Below, piece after piece: positions 43,703 to 53,539 of a stretch of DNA of 64,000 nt. The translations under genes and the position numbers were made by a program. The stretch spans positions 1,860,001-1,924,000 of the forward strand of contig CBDHDJ010000004.1 of assembly GCA_965261645.1 (NCBI GenBank), in the 5' to 3' direction. This stretch comes from CBDHDJ01 sp965261645. GTDB lineage: Bacteria; Pseudomonadota; Alphaproteobacteria; SHVV01. The notes beneath the pieces are model-generated. The model searched no databases, was not told where the DNA came from, and worked only from the letters and a program-made list of their open reading frames with translations. Position 1 is the stretch's first letter, and each line of letters opens with the position of its first letter.

Positions 43703-44871
43703 GTGGCGAGCTCCGCGCAGGCCTCGCCCAACTTGTCGAGCGCTTGGTCGATATGGCTTTGGTCGATGATCAGTGGCGGCAAGAGGCGTACGACATTGTC
43801 GGCCGCGGGCACCGCGAGCATCTGTTGACGAAAGAGCGTACCGACGACATCGGTGTTGGAGCCGAGGCATTTGAGGCCGAGCAGGAGGCCCGCGCCGCGC
43901 ACCTCCTCGATGAGGCCCTGATAGCGCCGCGCAAGATCGCCGAGGCGTTCGGTGAGAAGCGCGCCCATCTCCCCGACATGGGCGAGGAAGCCGTCGGCCA
44001 ACATGACGTCGAGCACGGCGTTGGCGACCGCCACGGCCAACGGGTTGCCGCCGAAGGTCGAGCCGTGGGTGCCCGCCGTCATGCCGACCGCCGCCGCCTC
44101 GGTGGCCAGGCACGCGCCGATGGGCATGCCGCCGCCGAGCGCCTTGGCGATGGCCATGACATCCGGGGCAACGCCCGCCTGCTCATAGGCGAACAGCGTG
44201 CCGGTGCGGCCCATCCCCGACTGCACCTCATCAAAGAACAGGAGCAGGCCGTATTCGTCGGCGATCTCGCGCAGTGCCCTCAAGAAACCTTCGGGCGGCA
44301 TGCGAACGCCGCCCTCGCCCTGCACCGGCTCGACCAGGATCGCCGCCGTCTCGGGCGCGATGGCCTGGCGCACTGCCCCTACATCGCCCCACGGCACGAG
44401 ATCGAAACCGTCGACCAGGGGAGCGAAGCCGGTGATGTGCTTCTCCTGCTTGGCGGCCGAGATCGCAGCCAGCGTGCGGCCGTGGAAGGCGCCCTCAAAG
44501 GTGACGACCCGGTAGCGGAAGGGATCGCCGATCTCGTCGAAATACTTGCGCACGAGCTTGAGGCCGCACTCGACCGCCTCGACGCCCGAGTTGGTGAAGA
44601 ACACCTTATCGGCGAAGCTCGTAGCGACCAGGCGCTCCGCGAGCCGCTCCTGGCCGGCGATGCGATAGAGGTTCGAGGTGTGCCACAGCTTGCCGGCCTG
44701 CTCGGTGAGCGCCGCGACAAGGGCCGGATGAGCGTGCCCGAGCCCGGTGACTGCGATGCCCGAGGCGAAGTCGAGATACGCGCGCCCGTCCGCGGCGATC
44801 AGGAAAGCGCCTTCGCCCCGCTCGAACGCCACATCGGTCCGAGCGTAGGTCGGCATAACGGCAGAAACCAT
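43699..44871 (-). CDS. argD: Acetylornithine aminotransferase
   Basis: This class III PLP aminotransferase makes N-acetylornithine in arginine synthesis and may also act in lysine synthesis. The 390 residues include FTNSGVEAVECGLKLVRKYF, LLFFDEVQSGMGRTGTLFAY with the cofactor Asp, and the PLP lysine in MAIAKALGGGMPIGAC. TAGTHGSTFGGNPLAVAVAN is also characteristic. The ATG at 44871 (MVSAVMPTYAR) is preferred because it has GAGGG just ahead; a TTG at 44886 is the other choice. argF follows with a four-base overlap. The ArgE-like gene lies nearby on the other strand. Confidence 0.94.
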   Translation of the reverse strand: MVSAVMPTYARTDVAFERGEGAFLIAADGRAYLDFASGIAVTGLGHAHPALVAALTEQAGKLWHTSNLYRIAGQERLAERLVATSFADKVFFTNSGVEAVECGLKLVRKYFDEIGDPFRYRVVTFEGAFHGRTLAAISAAKQEKHITGFAPLVDGFDLVPWGDVGAVRQAIAPETAAILVEPVQGEGGVRMPPEGFLRALREIADEYGLLLFFDEVQSGMGRTGTLFAYEQAGVAPDVMAIAKALGGGMPIGACLATEAAAVGMTAGTHGSTFGGNPLAVAVANAVLDVMLADGFLAHVGEMGALLTERLGDLARRYQGLIEEVRGAGLLLGLKCLGSNTDVVGTLFRQQMLAVPAADNVVRLLPPLIIDQSHIDQALDKLGEACAELAT

Positions 44872-44975
44872 GGAGCCCTCATCCAACCGCCGCGGTCGTT
44901 TCGTCGGGCGACGGTCCGGGAAAGCCTCTGAGTATGGATACAGCCCCGCGCCCTGTCAACGACGGGCGCAATCCC

Positions 44976-45785
44976 TCACGTCTTGAGCTTGTAGCCGCGG
45001 GCGAACAAGAGATAGCAGATCACCCACAAGGCGATGTTGACGCCCGTGAGCACGATCACACCGATCATGACCGAGCCCTCGGCATGGCCGATGAAGCCAT
45101 AGCGGAAGCCGTCGATCATGTAGAAAAACGGGTTGAGCTGGCTCGCCAGGTGCCAGATGCCGGGCAGCCGCTCGACCGAATAGAACGTGCCGGACAAAAA
45201 CGCCAAGGGCACGATGAAGAAATTGGTGACGAAGGCTATGCTGTCGAACTTGTCGGCCCAGATCCCGACCAGTAGGCCGACCAGCGAGAGCGCGAGCGAG
45301 GTCGCGGCAGCGAAGAAGATCACCGCCGCCAGGCTGTGCAGCTGAAGCGGCACGAACAGCGCCATCGCCGCGCTCACCACGGCGGCCACGATGACGCCGC
45401 GCGTCGCGCCGCCCACGGCAAAGGCGAAAGTGAGCTCGCCCGGGCTCAAGGGCGGCATCAGCACATCGACGATACTGCCCTGGAGCTTGGCGATGATCAG
45501 GGTCGAGGTGGTATTGGCGAAGGCGTTCTGCACCACCGCCATGATCACCAGCCCCGGCGCGAGGAACTGCACATAGGGAACGCCGCCGACGGTCTCTACG
45601 GCGCGGCCAAGCGCTAGCGAAAAGACGGTGAGAAAGAGCACCGAGGTGACGGCGGGCGCGACGATGGTCTGGCCCGTCACCTTGGCGAAGCGCTGCACTT
45701 CCTTGACATAAAGCGTGTAGACGCCGAGCCAGTTGACGGCGCCGATGCGGCGCACGGGCTCAAGCCCGTTGGCGGCGGTGGTCAT
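44976..45785 (-). CDS. ABC-2 type transporter permease
   Basis: The 269 residues contain about six membrane helices and belong to the ABC-2 membrane family (also NodJ/Wzm-like). Typical parts are FLAPGLVIMAVVQNAFANTT near residue 75, LSPGELTFAFAVGGATRG, and FLSGTFYSVERLPGIWHLASQLNPFFYMIDG close to the C-terminus. These exporters need an ATP-binding protein, but none is encoded beside it; the flanking genes are argD and mscS. Such orphan permeases occur with the ATPase further off. The exported substrate cannot be told from sequence. Confidence 0.9.
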   Translation of the reverse strand: MTTAANGLEPVRRIGAVNWLGVYTLYVKEVQRFAKVTGQTIVAPAVTSVLFLTVFSLALGRAVETVGGVPYVQFLAPGLVIMAVVQNAFANTTSTLIIAKLQGSIVDVLMPPLSPGELTFAFAVGGATRGVIVAAVVSAAMALFVPLQLHSLAAVIFFAAATSLALSLVGLLVGIWADKFDSIAFVTNFFIVPLAFLSGTFYSVERLPGIWHLASQLNPFFYMIDGFRYGFIGHAEGSVMIGVIVLTGVNIALWVICYLLFARGYKLKT

Positions 45786-45799
45786 GGACTATCCCCTGC

Positions 45800-46891
45800 T
45801 TAGGCGGTGGTGCCGGGAGATACGGCGGCCCCGCCCGGTTGTTCCTCGTGATGGAGATGGAGGGTTCGGGTCGGGAAGGCGAACTCGATACCTTCCCCCT
45901 CGAAACGCTTATAAAGCGCCAGATTGACCGCCTGCTGGGTGTCCATGTAGGAGTTATAGTCCGGCACCTGCATGTAGTAGACGGTCTCGATGTCGAGCGA
46001 GAAATCGCCGTAGCTCTTGAAATGGGAGCGGTCGAAGCGGGTGTTGGGCTGCGCCTCGATGATCTCGCGAATCATCCCCGGGATCCGCTCCACCTTCTCG
46101 TAGGGCGTGCCGTAGGTCACGCCGATGGTGAACAGGATGCGGCGTTCGAGCATGCGCTTGTAGTTGCGGATGCGGGTGCCCAGGAGATCGGCGTTGGCGA
46201 CGACGATCTCCTCGCCGCTGAGGCTGCGGATGCGCGTCGTCTTGAGGCCGATATGCTGGACGGTGCCGAGATAGTCGTCGAAAATCAGAAAGTCACCCAC
46301 CTCGAACGGCTTGTCGAACACGATCGAGAGCGAGGCGAACAGATCGCTCAGGATGTTCTGGGCGGCGAGCGCCACGGCGATGCCGCCGATGCCGAGGCCG
46401 GCGACCATCGCCGTGATATCGATCCCGAGATTGTCGAGAATCAGCAGCGCGGCGAACGACCAGATCACCGTCTTGACGATGATCTGAATCAGGTGGAGCG
46501 CAGTGGTCCCGGCGATGTTCTCGGCCTCCCTCTCGCGCCGTGCATAGGCGATGAGGCCACTCGCCACGTGGCTGCCCCAAATCGCCACCTGCAGCAACAG
46601 GGCGATCACGACGATGGTCGTGGCGAGATTGCGAAGCGAGTCCGGAAGGGTGAGAAAGTAGGAACCGGCGTAGAGCGCGGCGACGAGGATGATCGGGAAC
46701 CAGGGCCGGTGCACGATGCCGAGAAAGGCATTGGCCAAGCCGGCATCGGCGGGCGCGGCGGCGCGCAGCCGCACCGCGATGATGCCGCGCATGATGTAAA
46801 TCACGATGAAGGCCACGACCGCGACGGCAGCCGCGAGCAGCCAGACGGCCAGAGAGTTGCCGTAGAAGGCGGTATCCAGATAATCGTTCAT
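45800..46891 (-). CDS. Small-conductance mechanosensitive channel (MscS family)
   Basis: MscS proteins open under membrane tension and release solutes on osmotic downshock. The 363 residues have three or four N-terminal membrane helices, then the pore-lining MVAGLGIGGIAVALAAQNIL and the beta domain FEVGDFLIFDDYLGTVQHIGLKTTRIRS. The C-terminal domain ends in Pro/Gly-rich residues. It lies 14 bases upstream of the ABC permease on the same strand. Function is clear at family level; whether it is a true stress valve is not known. Confidence 0.9.
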   Translation of the reverse strand: MNDYLDTAFYGNSLAVWLLAAAVAVVAFIVIYIMRGIIAVRLRAAAPADAGLANAFLGIVHRPWFPIILVAALYAGSYFLTLPDSLRNLATTIVVIALLLQVAIWGSHVASGLIAYARREREAENIAGTTALHLIQIIVKTVIWSFAALLILDNLGIDITAMVAGLGIGGIAVALAAQNILSDLFASLSIVFDKPFEVGDFLIFDDYLGTVQHIGLKTTRIRSLSGEEIVVANADLLGTRIRNYKRMLERRILFTIGVTYGTPYEKVERIPGMIREIIEAQPNTRFDRSHFKSYGDFSLDIETVYYMQVPDYNSYMDTQQAVNLALYKRFEGEGIEFAFPTRTLHLHHEEQPGGAAVSPGTTA

Positions 46892-47040
46892 CTCATCTCG
46901 CTCGCGCCCTAGACTCCGCTGCGTATGTCCGTCGCGTTCGCCACAAACATCGCCCAGAACCCCGATCCTTGCAAATCGTGCGATGCGGCGCGGCCCTATC
47001 CCGCCTGGCCGATGGCCCGTCCCCGCCGGGGCGCACCGCG

Positions 47041-49953
47041 ATGACGGATCCCGCGCAACTGTTTGCCGCGGCCATCGCTCACCATAAAGCCGGCCAGCCC
47101 GAGGAGGCCGTGCGGCTTTATGAGCAAATCCTCACCACCGCGCCGCACCATCACGGCGCGCTCTTTAACCTCGCCGCCCTTCACGCGACGGCCGGCCGCT
47201 ACGACGCCGCAAGCGGTCTTTATACACGGGCGTTACGCGAACAGCCCGACGATCCCGATATCCACTGCAATCTCGGCAATCTCAACCTGGCCAAAGGCGA
47301 CGTCGCGGCCGCGGAGGCGTGTTACCTGCAGGCGCTCGATGCGGATCCCGGCCATGCCGCGGCCCACGTCAATCTCGGACGACTGTGTCTTATTCAGGGG
47401 CGCATCGAGGAGGCGCTGTTCTCCTTCCGGGACGCGTTGGCCATCGATGACGCGCTGGTCGCCGCGCACAGCAACGCCGGCGTCGCCTTGAGCGGACTCG
47501 GCCAGCACGACGAGGCCCGCATCGCCTTCGAGAACGCGCTCAGGCTCGATCCCGTGAACGCCGAGACGCTCGACAACCTGGGCAGCGCCCTTGTCCAGCT
47601 CGGCCGGACCGAAGACGCCATCCAGCGCTACCGCGAGGCGGCTGAACAAGCGCCAACGTGGGCCCGGCCGGCGATCAACCTTGGCGCGCTTCTCGAGAAG
47701 CTCGGGCGCCTGGAGGACGCGGAGACGAGCTACCGCACCGCGCTGGCGCGCGATCCCGCCGCTGGCGATGCCATCAAGGCCTTGGCTGCGCATCTCATTG
47801 CGACAGAGCGGCACGACGAAGCACGTGGACTGCTCAAATCCCATCAGGCGATGCACCCCGATGATGCCGAGGGCGCCTTCAACCTCGGCAACCTCTATCA
47901 CGCGATGAAGCAGCCCGAGCGGGCAGCCGATCACTACCGGCGCGCGCTTCGTCTCAACCCGTCCGTCGCGGAGGCCCATAATAATCTCGCGACCGTGCTG
48001 ACCGATCTCGGGCACATCGGGGAGGCCATCGAGGTCGCGAGCCAAGCCATCCAGTTGCGGCCCGATTTCGCCCATGCCCATAACACGCTGGGTAACGCCC
48101 ACGCCAAGGCGGAGCGGCAGGAAGAGGCGGCCCGCTGTTTCGAACGCGCCGCCGCGCTGGACCCCGCGCTGTCCGTCGCCGCCGTCAACCTCGCCAACAC
48201 GCTGCGCGATCTTGGCCGGCTCGACGAAGCCAAGGCCGCGCTGGAAGGCGTGATCGCGCGTGAGCCCGAGCTCGCCACCGCGTACAACGCACTCGGCCTC
48301 GTGTTGCAGGATTACGGCGAGCAAGAGGCGGCCATCGCCACCTTCGAGAGGGCCCTAGCCGCGCGGCCCGGTTATCACGAGGCGCTCAACAACCGGGCGA
48401 TCTCGCTCCAGGGCCTCGGCCAGCACGACGACGCGCTGGCCATCTATCGCGATGTGCTGGCCCGCAACCCCGACATCGCCGAGACGCACCACAACATCGG
48501 TCACGTGCTCCAGGGCCTCGGGCGCTACGACGAGGCGGTGGCGGCGTTCCAGCAGGCGCTCGCGCTCAAGCCGGATTTCGATGCCGTCTATCCCTTTCTC
48601 GCCCACGCGCTTATGTACCAGTGCAACTGGTCCAACCTCGAAGCCGTCATCGCCAAGGTCATCGACGATGCCGAGACGCGCATCGCGGCGGGCCGCGATA
48701 TCGCCGCACCGCCCTTCGGCCTGGCGGCAACGCCCGCTTCTCCCGCGCTCCGGCTCGCGGTGGCCCGCCGGGTCTCGGCCAAGACCGCGGCGCACGTGCG
48801 CTCGATAAAGCGTGCGATGCGCTTTTCGCACCGCCGGCATGACGGTGAAACGCTGCGGGTGGGATATGTGTCGCCCGATTTCCGCGAGCACTCCGTCGCC
48901 ATGGTGTTCCGCGGCCTACTCGACGCTCATAGCCGCGACGGCTTTGCGTGGTACGGCTATTCCATCAGCCCGCGGCAGAATCTCACATTTGAGAGCTTCG
49001 AGCGCGCCTTCGACGGTTTCGCCGATCTCGGCCATGCATCGCTCAGCGAGGCCGCCGAGCGCATCCATGCCGATCAGATCGATATTCTTGTCGACCTCGC
49101 CGGCCACACCCGGGATTCGCGGCTCGAGCTGTTCGCGCTCGAGCCCGCCCCGGTTCAGGCGCATTATCTCGGCTACGGCAGCACGTTCGGGGCGGACTAC
49201 ATCCCCTATCTGATCACCGATCCGGTGCACACGCCGCCCGCGCTGGAAGCCCATATCAGCGAGGCGCCGGTGTATCTTCCCGACAGCTTCATGGTCGCGA
49301 CGCCGGCCGAGATCGCGGATACGACACCCGAAAGGGCCGATTGCGGCCTGCCTGACGGGGGGATCGTCTTCGCCAATTTCAATGCGCACTACAAGTTCCA
49401 CCCCCGCCTGTTCGATGTCTGAATGCGGCTTTTGAAGCGCATCGAGGGCTCCGTCCTGTGGCTCCGCGAAGGCACGAAAACGGCGCAGGCCAACCTCCGC
49501 GACGAAGCCGACGCGCGCGGGATCGATGCGGGCCGACTCGTCTTTGCGCCGCGCTTGCCGCGGGCCGAGCACCTCGCCCGCCACAGGCTCGCGAATATCT
49601 CGCTCGACACGCTCTACCACGGCGGCGGCGTGACCACGATCGATGCGCTGTGGACCGGCGTCCCGGTCGTGACGCTTGCCGGCGAAGCCCACTCCTCACG
49701 GACCGGCGCCTCGCTCATGAGCGCCATCGGCATGCCGGAGCTGATCACCGACAGCCTCGAGGCCTACGCCGAGATCGCCTACCGGCTCGCAACCGAGCCT
49801 CCCGCCTTGCAGGCGATCCAGGATAAACTCGCACGCAACCGGCTGAGCGCGCCCTTGTTCCAGCCTGAGCGCCTGGCCCGCCACGTCGAAGCCGCCTACC
49901 GATTGATGTGGAAAAATTTCGCTAGAGCGTTTTCCTATAATTTGCGGTCATAG
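47041..49953 (+). pseudogene. TPR / O-GlcNAc-transferase-like glycosyltransferase with in-frame TGA, 3' end cut by IS630
   Basis: The first 540 residues or so are at least a dozen tetratricopeptide repeats (for example AHNTLGNAHAKAERQEEAAR). The C-terminal half is a glycosyltransferase family 41 domain with LRVGYVSPDFREHSVAMVF and LVDLAGHTRDSRLELFALEP, later VTTIDALWTGVPVVTLAGE and SSRTGASLMSAIGMPELI. At codon 794 (49420-49422) a TGA interrupts the frame between KFHPRLFDV and MRLLKRIEGSVLWL; homologues commonly have Trp there, so TGG may have become TGA. The last residues run into IS630 sequence and the stop lies inside the element. Proteins of this family add sugars to Ser/Thr of proteins. 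It may be non-functional. Confidence 0.8.
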
Positions 49954-50978
49954 CCGGCAGCAGCGAAGTAGTTTTCGCATTCCGTTAGTGTGAAGGTGTC
50001 GATGCCTTGGGCGATGGCGTCCCAGAGGTCATCGACGGTTCGGGCGGCGGTCTTTTTGAGGAAAGCCTTGAGCTTGGAGAGGGCCATTTCAATGGGGTTA
50101 AAGTCAGGGCTGTAGGGCGGCAGGGAGCGCAACTCTGCCGCGGCGACTTCGATGGCCGTGCGCACGGCGATGGGTTTGTGGGCGGGTAAGTTATCCATCA
50201 CCACGATATCGCCGGGTTTGAGCGTCGGGACCAAGACCTGCTCCACATAAGCGAGGAAGGCGGCACCATGCATGGCACCGTCGAGCACCATGGGCGCGGT
50301 CATGCCTTCAAGGCGGAGCGCGCCAACGAAGGTCGTCGTCTTCCAGTGCCCATGAGGCACCGGTGCTTGGCAACGCTCGCCCCGTGGCGCCCGGCCGTAA
50401 CGCCGGGCCATCTTGGTCGAAGCGCCGGTCTCGTCAATGAACACCAGCCGCTCGGGCTTCAGATCGGGTTGGGCGTCGAACCAGGCCTGCCGGCGGCGCA
50501 GGACGTCAGCTCGCTGTTGCTCGCAGGCGTGCGCGGTTTTTTTTGAACGTCATGCCGTGCCGGTCGAGCAGCCGCCAGACCGTGCTTTGGGCCACCGTCA
50601 AGCCATGCCCCGCGTCCAGGTGTGCCGCGATCTCGCCCAAGGTGATGTCCGGCGTCTCGTCAACCAGCGCCAGGATTTCCTCGGCATGGGCCTCAATCCG
50701 GTGCGAGCGGTGGTCACCGCCTTGCGGCCTAGGCCCGACATCGCCCGTCCGCCGCCACCGATTCACCCATTTGATCGCCGTCGAGGCCGCAACCCCGAAG
50801 CGGCGCGCCGCCGAGCGCCGCGACAGGCCGCTGTCAACCGCCGATACAAGCCGTTCTCGAAGATCATTGGAAAGAGGTTTCGTCATGCAGGCTGGCCTCC
50901 TCCACCAGCCCACATCTTGAATCAGAAATTCGATCCCATGGGAATCCCAAAAAGAATCCGTCAGCTCAGAAAATGCTC
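49925..50978 (-). mobile_element. IS630-family insertion sequence
   Basis: The ends are inverted: GAGCGTTTTC on the left and GAGCATTTTC read inwards on the right, each next to a TA (49923-49924 and 50979-50980), as IS630/Tc1-type elements insert at TA. It carries one transposase split over two frames. The left end lies in the glycosyltransferase gene; the right end is next to the IS5-like element. Confidence 0.85.
49935..50886 (-). pseudogene. IS630 transposase in two frames joined across an A8 run
   Basis: The first part (50886 to 50506) starts MTKPLSNDLRERLVSAVDSG with a helix-turn-helix SRRSAARRFGVAASTAIKWV and ends after TFKKNRARLRATAS. The second part continues in another frame with KKTAHACEQQRADVLRRRQAW, then FIDETGASTK, VMDNLPAHKP and FNPIEMALSKLK, which hold the DDE catalytic triad. 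The frames meet at AAAAAAAA (near 50537-50544, minus strand). Reading the two parts as one protein needs one base fewer. This is either slippage-controlled expression, known for several IS groups, or a homopolymer error. Confidence 0.8.
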
Positions 50979-51055
50979 TAGCAGGCTGCTGAAAAAGTCC
51001 TCGCATTTGCAGTTGTGACATGATTCTGTGATTCCTTCGGGTGATGGAGGATGGC

Positions 51056-52177
51056 ATGCGGGGTCGAGATAAAAGCAGTGGCAATTTATTCAGCTACGTA
51101 GACTTGGAAGAGCGTGTTCCGGATGATCATCCGCTGCGTCTGATCCGTGAGATCGTGAACGACGTATTGGGGTCTCTATCTTCGGAGTTCGAGACGCTTT
51201 ATTCCCACATGGGTCGCCCATCGATCCCGCCGGAGAAGCTTCTTCGAGCGTTACTGTTGCAGGTGTTTTATTCGATCCGCTCGGAGCGTCAGCTGATGGA
51301 GCAGCTAAACTTCAACATGCTGTTTCGCTGGTTTGTGGGGCTTGGGCTGGACGATGGCGTGTGGGACGCCAGCGCGTTCTGCCACAACCGGGACCGTCTT
51401 CTGGAGGCGGAGGTTTCGGCGCAGCTGCTTGCGGGGGTTATCCAGCACCACAAGGTACGGGGACTATTGAGCCGGGATCATTTTTCGGTAGACGGAACAT
51501 TGATCGAGGCCTGGGCGTCGATGAAGAGCTTTCGTCCCAAAGGTGAGGACGATGGCGACGGGGGATCGGGGCGCAACGCCGAGCGGGATTTTCATGGCGA
51601 GAAACGCTCGAACGCGACCCATGCAAGCACCACTGATCCGGACGCCCGGCTTTATCGCAAGGGTAATGGCCGGGAAAGCAAGCTGTGTTACATGGGCCAT
51701 GCGCTGACGGAGAACCGCCATGGTCTGGCAGTCGGCGGCGGCGTGACCATTGCGTCGGGCACGGCGGAACGCGAAGCCGCCCTTGATCTGATCGACAGGC
51801 ATCGCCCGGTGGAGAGTAGAGGCGGCCCGCGTCGGATCACGGTGGGCGGGGACAAGGGTTTTGACGTCGCGGATTTTGTCGAGGAACTGCGGCACCGCAA
51901 GGTGACCCCCCATATCGCCGTCCAGGACCACGTCACCAAGACCGGCAAGCGGCGCAAGACCAAGATAGACGGGCGCACGACGCGCCATCCCGGTTACGGC
52001 GTCAGCCAACGTTGCCGTAAGCGCATCGAGGAGGTCTTCGGCTGGGTCAAGACGAGCGCGGGATTGAGCAAGACCAAATTCCGGGGCCGCCACCGGGTCG
52101 ACGCTTCGTTCACCCTGGCCTTGGCCGCCTACAACCTCGTCCGACTACCCAGACTGCTGGCGGAGGCGCCAACATGA
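51056..52177 (+). CDS. IS5-family transposase
   Basis: This DDE transposase of 373 residues starts MRGRDKSSGNLFSYVDLEER, with a DUF772-type N-terminal region RPSIPPEKLLRALLLQVFYS and then SRDHFSVDGTLIEAWASMKS, which contains the first catalytic Asp. The later VGGDKGFDVADFVEELRHRK and RCRKRIEEVFGWVKTSAGLS give the second Asp and the Glu. The ATG at 51056 has GGAGG five bases ahead, so it is preferred over GTG 51041 and ATG 51044. The gene looks intact and the element may be active. It overlaps the small downstream gene by four bases. Confidence 0.93.
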   Translation: MRGRDKSSGNLFSYVDLEERVPDDHPLRLIREIVNDVLGSLSSEFETLYSHMGRPSIPPEKLLRALLLQVFYSIRSERQLMEQLNFNMLFRWFVGLGLDDGVWDASAFCHNRDRLLEAEVSAQLLAGVIQHHKVRGLLSRDHFSVDGTLIEAWASMKSFRPKGEDDGDGGSGRNAERDFHGEKRSNATHASTTDPDARLYRKGNGRESKLCYMGHALTENRHGLAVGGGVTIASGTAEREAALDLIDRHRPVESRGGPRRITVGGDKGFDVADFVEELRHRKVTPHIAVQDHVTKTGKRRKTKIDGRTTRHPGYGVSQRCRKRIEEVFGWVKTSAGLSKTKFRGRHRVDASFTLALAAYNLVRLPRLLAEAPT

Positions 52178-52335
52178 CGGGCGATGCCGGCACGCCGCTG
52201 ACCGCAAAGTGGCAGATCATCGAACTGGATGAAGCCCAGGGCATCGGATCGGTCGAGATTGAAGACGGTTTCACCCTAAGACACGAAATCTCATTTCATT
52301 TCGGCGATGAATCCGAGTTCAAGGCCCGGCAATGA
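52174..52335 (+). CDS. Small second gene of the IS5-like element (53 residues)
   Basis: A 53-codon frame starts at ATG 52174, sharing ATGA with the transposase stop, and ends at TGA 52333-52335, just before the right inverted repeat. The protein begins MTGDAGTPLTAKWQIIELDE and continues QGIGSVEIEDGFTLRHEISF, a fairly acidic, beta-rich composition with no known motif. The exact coupling and its place inside the element suggest a real passenger or regulatory gene rather than noise. Function unknown. Confidence 0.6.
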   Translation: MTGDAGTPLTAKWQIIELDEAQGIGSVEIEDGFTLRHEISFHFGDESEFKARQ

Positions 52336-52343
52336 TGACTTTT

Positions 52344-53537
52344 TCAGCAGCCTGCTAGCCTGAAGCGTCGCCGTGCGTTGCGGTAGTTGTGGTCGTGCGC
52401 CCGGTGCAGGGTGACAAGGAACGTCTCGCTGCCGTCTTCGGTGGCTTTGACCACGGCACGCCAGAGGCGGCCATCCTGCTCGAGGAAGCCGGCGGCTTGG
52501 TTCCCGTAGGTCGCGAACACTTCCCCTTCGTCGAATATGCGCTGGATGCGGGCGTAGTCGCCGGGCGCGATCTCGGGGTGGCGGACGGTCTGCTTGGCGG
52601 CGGTCTCGCCGGACAATCGTACGGTGCTCGACTGCCCCGCGATCGCTTTCCTGACCGCGTCGGGGAGCACCGCAACCGCCCAGTCGCCGTCGGAAGCGCC
52701 GCTGAGATGGCGTGCGAACAGCGGGGTGCGCCAGGGCGTGCCGGTGGCGGCGCGGGCGAGGTCCTCAGGCGCCGACCCGATCTTGGCGATCAGGCGGTCT
52801 GCGGCCTCGCGGCCGGGGTGGACGGTACCGACATTGTGGGTGAAGCCGGGATCGATGCCGACGGGCACGCGGGCCGGCTCGCCGGTGCGCCTGTTGACCC
52901 AAGGGCGGGTCTGTTGCGAGCCGGGCGGCGGGCCGGACGAGACCTTGTAGCCGTAACGCTCGAGATCGTCGTCGGAGAGTTGTTGCACGATGCAGCGGCA
53001 GCGCCAGCCGTTGGGCGGGTAATGGGTCCGCCAAAAGGGATGATCGACGGGCAGCACGGTGCCGTGCCAGCGGGCGTGCTCGGGCCTGGTGCGGGCGTCC
53101 CGGACCGACACATAGCGCAGGTAGGGCATTTGCTCCTTGAGGCGCTCGATGCCCTGCCAGCGGCCGTAGGCGTGGGCCATGCGGAGGTTGGTGTCGAGGA
53201 TGATGCGGAGCCGCCGGGGCGATCCGAGCTGAACGATGCGGGCCTCGCCGGTGACGGGATCGACCATCCGCTGGCGGCCCCACCAGCCCTTCTTGCGCAG
53301 GGTGGGTTCCAGGTTGTCTTGAAACCACTCGAAGGTCCGGCCCTCGGCGATCGCCGCGTCCATGGCGCGCTGGATGTCCTCGAGGATATCGAGCTTCATG
53401 GCCTTGGCAACGGTGAAGGAACGGACGTGGGTTGAGGCGTCGGTATCGCGCCAGTCGAAGCCGACATGGAAGCCCTTGGCGCGGAAGTGCGCGACTGCTT
53501 CCTAGGGCGGGAGATCGAGGATCTCGGGTCGAGGCAC
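52344..53537 (-). pseudogene. Mu F-like minor head protein (gp30) with in-frame TAG
   Basis: The protein resembles Mu gpF / SPP1 gp7-type head morphogenesis proteins, which join portal and capsid. The frame starts at GTG 53537 two bases after the portal stop, reads VPRPEILDLPP, then a TAG at codon 12 (53502-53504), and continues EAVAHFRAKGFHVGFDWRDT, the family N-terminus. It then runs through RYVSVRDARTRPEHARWHGT, HYPPNGWRCRCIV and the C-terminal domain to the IS5 end. If translation started only at the later ATG (53399), the conserved beginning would be lost. The C-terminus (RFRLAGC) is partly IS sequence. Confidence 0.78.
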
Positions 53538-53539
53538 GC

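Larger units (their letters stand above)
50982..52354 (+). mobile_element. IS5-like insertion sequence with perfect 18-bp ends and CTAG duplication
   Basis: CAGGCTGCTGAAAAAGTC at 50982-50999 is repeated in inverted form at 52337-52354 without mismatch. CTAG flanks both sides (50978-50981 and 52355-52358), a target duplication typical of the IS5/IS1182 group. The CTAG is the end of the IS630 element, so this element inserted after IS630. It is 1373 bases long and carries two genes. Confidence 0.93.

Noticed and set aside
43744..44931. 395-residue plus-strand frame opposite argD
   Set aside because: Asp/Arg/His-rich antisense composition; argD on the other strand is certain.
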